Shown here in pieces: positions 35,100 to 37,012 of a stretch of 37,012 nt of DNA. Position 1 is the stretch's first letter; each line of letters begins with the position of its first letter. A program made the translations under genes and the position numbers. The notes beneath the pieces were generated by a model. That model had not been told where the DNA came from, searched no databases, and worked only from the letters and a program-made list of their open reading frames with translations. Source of the stretch: Ruminococcus sp. (GTDB taxonomy: Bacteria > Bacillota > Clostridia > Oscillospirales > Ruminococcaceae); NCBI GenBank assembly GCA_017526445.1, contig JAFXRI010000050.1, positions 1 to 37,012 on the forward strand, written 5' to 3'.

Positions 35100-35555
35100 A
35101 TGAAGTTTTTAACTGATATGGCTAAGTCTTTAAGAAAAAACGTCCCCGGTGAAGCTGAGCATGAGCTGCTGCAGTTCTTCCTCGGATTCATTATGCTCGG
35201 CGGCGGTATCTTCTGGGCTATGAATATGTTTGAGGTGAGATGGAGCTTCGGCTGGCATATCGGCAACTGGAATATGACTGCCGGCGTTATGCTCGTTCCT
35301 CTGCTCATCGGTATCTTTTTGCTGTTCCTGCTGGAAAAGAAGGTCATAGGCGGCGCTATAACAGCCCTCGGAGTCGTTATAATCATCATTGCTATGATAA
35401 ACTCCGTCAGCTTCCATGCGAGAAGCGCTTCTTTGTGGGTGTATGTGCTGATGTTCGGCCTTATCTTCGCTGGTGCGGGCCTTGTGGCTAAGGTGCTTTT
35501 CCAGAAAAAACCCCCGAAAAACGGCGGCGGAGACAACAATAATATCCAGTTATGA
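35100..35555 (+). CDS. Small membrane protein upstream of pspA
   Basis: The 151-residue protein has about four membrane helices (about 24-46, 62-80, 82-101 and 112-133), with a short basic N-terminal region (KSLRKNVPGEAEHEL) and a cytoplasmic tail QKKPPKNGGGDNNN. I do not recognise a named family. AAGGGGAG precedes ATG 35100. Its stop overlaps the start of the next membrane protein (ATGA), and pspA follows. A role in envelope stress with PspA is inference. Confidence 0.75.
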   Translation: MKFLTDMAKSLRKNVPGEAEHELLQFFLGFIMLGGGIFWAMNMFEVRWSFGWHIGNWNMTAGVMLVPLLIGIFLLFLLEKKVIGGAITALGVVIIIIAMINSVSFHARSASLWVYVLMFGLIFAGAGLVAKVLFQKKPPKNGGGDNNNIQL

Positions 35556-36124
35556 ATTTTTTTACTGCGGGCTTTGTCCTCGCCTGTATGCAGCTGGATC
35601 TGGGCTGGGGTATTGGCTATATAATCAAACTCGTCGGCGGGCTGTTTATCGTCGGCGGGATCTATGAGCTTTCACCATTTGAAAAGCGTATCGGAAAGTA
35701 CAGGACTTTTGCCTGTGCGTTCGTGTTGGTGTGCGCCGCAGCTGCTGCCGCAACTCTGGCTCTCGCCCATAACGAAAGCAGCGTTCTGAAGTTCGAGAGC
35801 ATCGCGGCGGGCTTAGTTACTACCGCAATGGCTGCGCTGTTCTACAGGAAGCTCTATTCGCTCCTGAAGGAGCGAACGGATATTATCGGCGATGTGCCGG
35901 GAGTGCTGAAAGCTTCGGCACAGTATGACAGGATGCTTTTCGTGACGCTGCTGGTGCTGGCAGCAGATGCCGTCAACCGCTTTACCGGCGGTACCTCGGC
36001 GGCTGATGCAGCGGGAGTTGTGATGTATTTCAGCAAGATAGTGTTCTATGTCTATCTCGTGGCCTGCGGGCTGAGTATGAATAAGCTCAGGGTGAGCTTC
36101 AATTCTTCTCACCCTGCCGAATGA
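35552..36124 (+). CDS. Membrane protein, translationally coupled, upstream of pspA
   Basis: The 190-residue protein has about five membrane helices (about 5-42, 53-72, 82-96, 128-145 and 158-175) and a short charged loop between residues 97 and 125. I do not recognise the family. It starts within the stop codon of the previous gene (ATGA), so both are made together, and it is followed 59 bases later by pspA with its own strong ribosome binding site. It is probably a partner or regulator of PspA, which is inference from position. Confidence 0.75.
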   Translation: MNFFTAGFVLACMQLDLGWGIGYIIKLVGGLFIVGGIYELSPFEKRIGKYRTFACAFVLVCAAAAAATLALAHNESSVLKFESIAAGLVTTAMAALFYRKLYSLLKERTDIIGDVPGVLKASAQYDRMLFVTLLVLAADAVNRFTGGTSAADAAGVVMYFSKIVFYVYLVACGLSMNKLRVSFNSSHPAE

Positions 36125-36183
36125 ACGTAAACTGCCGGAGGAGGATCCGGTGAAATATATTTTATTTTAGGAGGAATAAAACT

Positions 36184-36864
36184 ATGGCAATTTTTCAGAG
36201 AATAGGAGACATCCTTAAAGCAAACATCAATGACCTGCTCGATAAGTGCGAAGATCCTGAAAAGATGATAAAGCAGATCATCATCGATATGGAGAAGGAG
36301 CTGGAGAAATGTACCAACGCTCTCGGCCAGGCAATGGGCTCACAGAGACAGCTCGGTAAGCAGCTCGATAAGGCTAAGGCTGAGTCAGCTTCCTGGGAGA
36401 ACAAGGCTAAGGCAGCTCTCTCTCAGGGCAATCAGGACCTGGCTAAGATGGCTCTTCAGAGAAAGGTCAATGCCGACAAGCAGGTCGAGCAGTATCAGTC
36501 AATGTATGATACCGCTACCGCTAATGTGAATACGATCAAGAATCAGGTAGATGCACTCAAGATGAAGCTCGACGAGGCAAGAAGCCGTCAGTCTATGCTC
36601 ATCGCCCGCTCCAAGATGGCCGACGCTCAGAAGAGCATGGCAAAGACTCTCGGAAATATGGATTCTTCCTCTGCCTTCAATAAACTCGACAAGTTCGAGG
36701 AGAAGATCGAGGCTAAGGAGGCTCAGGCTGAGGCATTCTCCGATCTGGCAGGCACCTCCAATGCTCCCGATCCCTTCGCTCAGCTGGAGACTGATTCCGC
36801 TGTTGATGCCGAGATGGCAAGACTTATGGCCGAGCTGGGACAGACTTCCGCAGACGGTCAGTAA
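36184..36864 (+). CDS. pspA: PspA/IM30 family phage shock protein
   Basis: The 226-residue protein is a PspA/IM30 (ESCRT-III-like) membrane-stress protein. The N-terminal amphipathic helix (MAIFQRIGDILKANINDLLDKCEDPEKMI) binds membranes, followed by long coiled-coil helices (about 25-190) and an acidic C-terminal tail. It protects the membrane from stress. AGGAGG lies 9 bases before ATG 36184. It closes an operon with two small membrane proteins; no LiaF/LiaS/LiaR or PspBC homologue is present. The fold-back element starts 8 bases after its stop. Confidence 0.93.
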   Translation: MAIFQRIGDILKANINDLLDKCEDPEKMIKQIIIDMEKELEKCTNALGQAMGSQRQLGKQLDKAKAESASWENKAKAALSQGNQDLAKMALQRKVNADKQVEQYQSMYDTATANVNTIKNQVDALKMKLDEARSRQSMLIARSKMADAQKSMAKTLGNMDSSSAFNKLDKFEEKIEAKEAQAEAFSDLAGTSNAPDPFAQLETDSAVDAEMARLMAELGQTSADGQ

Positions 36865-36872
36865 TAATAAGT

Positions 36873-37012
36873 TAAGGCAATACCGCACAACCCCTGTGCG
36901 TCAGATCGCGCGCAAGCTCAACAAAGTTGAGCTGAGATTTTTCGTCAGAGTGCATAAATTTGACGCAGGCGGGCTGACGCCCGGCAAGGAAAATTTGTGT
37001 GCTATGACGGAA
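36873..37012. repeat. Fold-back MITE-like repeat, left part (copy 2)
   Basis: The element opens with TTAAGGCAATACCGCACAAC, the inverted partner of the end of the copy at 1-140. It continues with an AGCTCAAC-AAA-GTTGAGCT hairpin (about 36914-36932), then TTTTTCGTCAGAGTGCATAAATTT, which is complementary (18 of 24 bases) to a stretch further right (AAATTTGTGTGCTATGACGG and on), so most of the element can fold on itself. It stops at the window edge; joining the two copies gives a complete element of about 220 bases. It begins 8 bases after the pspA stop. Confidence 0.75.

Overview
The window looks like a low-to-mid GC Clostridia chromosome segment, most likely Ruminococcus-like (Oscillospiraceae). 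This is inference from strong AGGAGG ribosome binding sites, near-consensus sigma-A promoters (TTGACA, 17-base spacer, TATAAT), the Firmicutes gene set (RicT, DarA, DUF896, SpoIIE-type phosphatase, NhaC) and an intracellular GH3 glycosidase. No rRNA, tRNA, CRISPR array, phage or transposase gene was seen. Both ends of the window lie inside copies of the same fold-back, MITE-like repeat, so this is probably a whole contig bounded by an unresolved repeat.

Layout. 1-142: right part of a repeat copy. 151-825 (-): membrane protein of unknown role. 1272-7550: a signalling block made of a REC/degenerate-GGDEF/EAL protein, an HPt protein, a GNAT pseudogene remnant, a membrane-anchored SpoIIE-type PP2C phosphatase and a convergent sugar-receptor-like GGDEF cyclase. 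7739-10790: ABC exporter (ATPase and FtsX-type permease) behind a promoter with a perfect palindromic operator. 10795-12779: ApbE, NusG domain II protein and Gx transporter, a redox/quinone/flavinylation-type operon. 12939-14444: NhaC antiporter. 14572-18093 (-): DUF2461 protein then a large GH3 enzyme with a fascin-like insertion. 18435-23576: carA and a carB that runs in frame into a complete dapF. 23811-26587: a solitary pilin-like protein, a DNA-deoxyinosine glycosylase, an unknown protein and a two-repeat DUF1508 protein. 26689-32279 (-): a GNAT enzyme, then yaaO-like decarboxylase, darA, holB, ricT and an SAH/MTA deaminase. 32462-34697: DUF896 and a WYL regulator on the minus strand, and on the plus strand an LexA/SOS box followed by a coiled-coil protein and a sigma region 4-like HTH protein. 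35100-36864: two membrane proteins and PspA. 36873-37012: left part of another repeat copy.

How the parts work together. The first 7.5 kb combines cyclic-di-GMP turnover with phosphorelay and phosphatase signalling. The darA/holB/ricT group keeps most of the Bacillus yaaO-tmk-yaaQ-yaaR-holB-yaaT order but lacks tmk and yaaR. The 33-34.7 kb region looks like a DNA-damage-responsive locus. The most unusual single gene is the carB-dapF fusion, which joins carbamoyl phosphate synthesis to the diaminopimelate epimerase step of lysine and peptidoglycan synthesis in one polypeptide.
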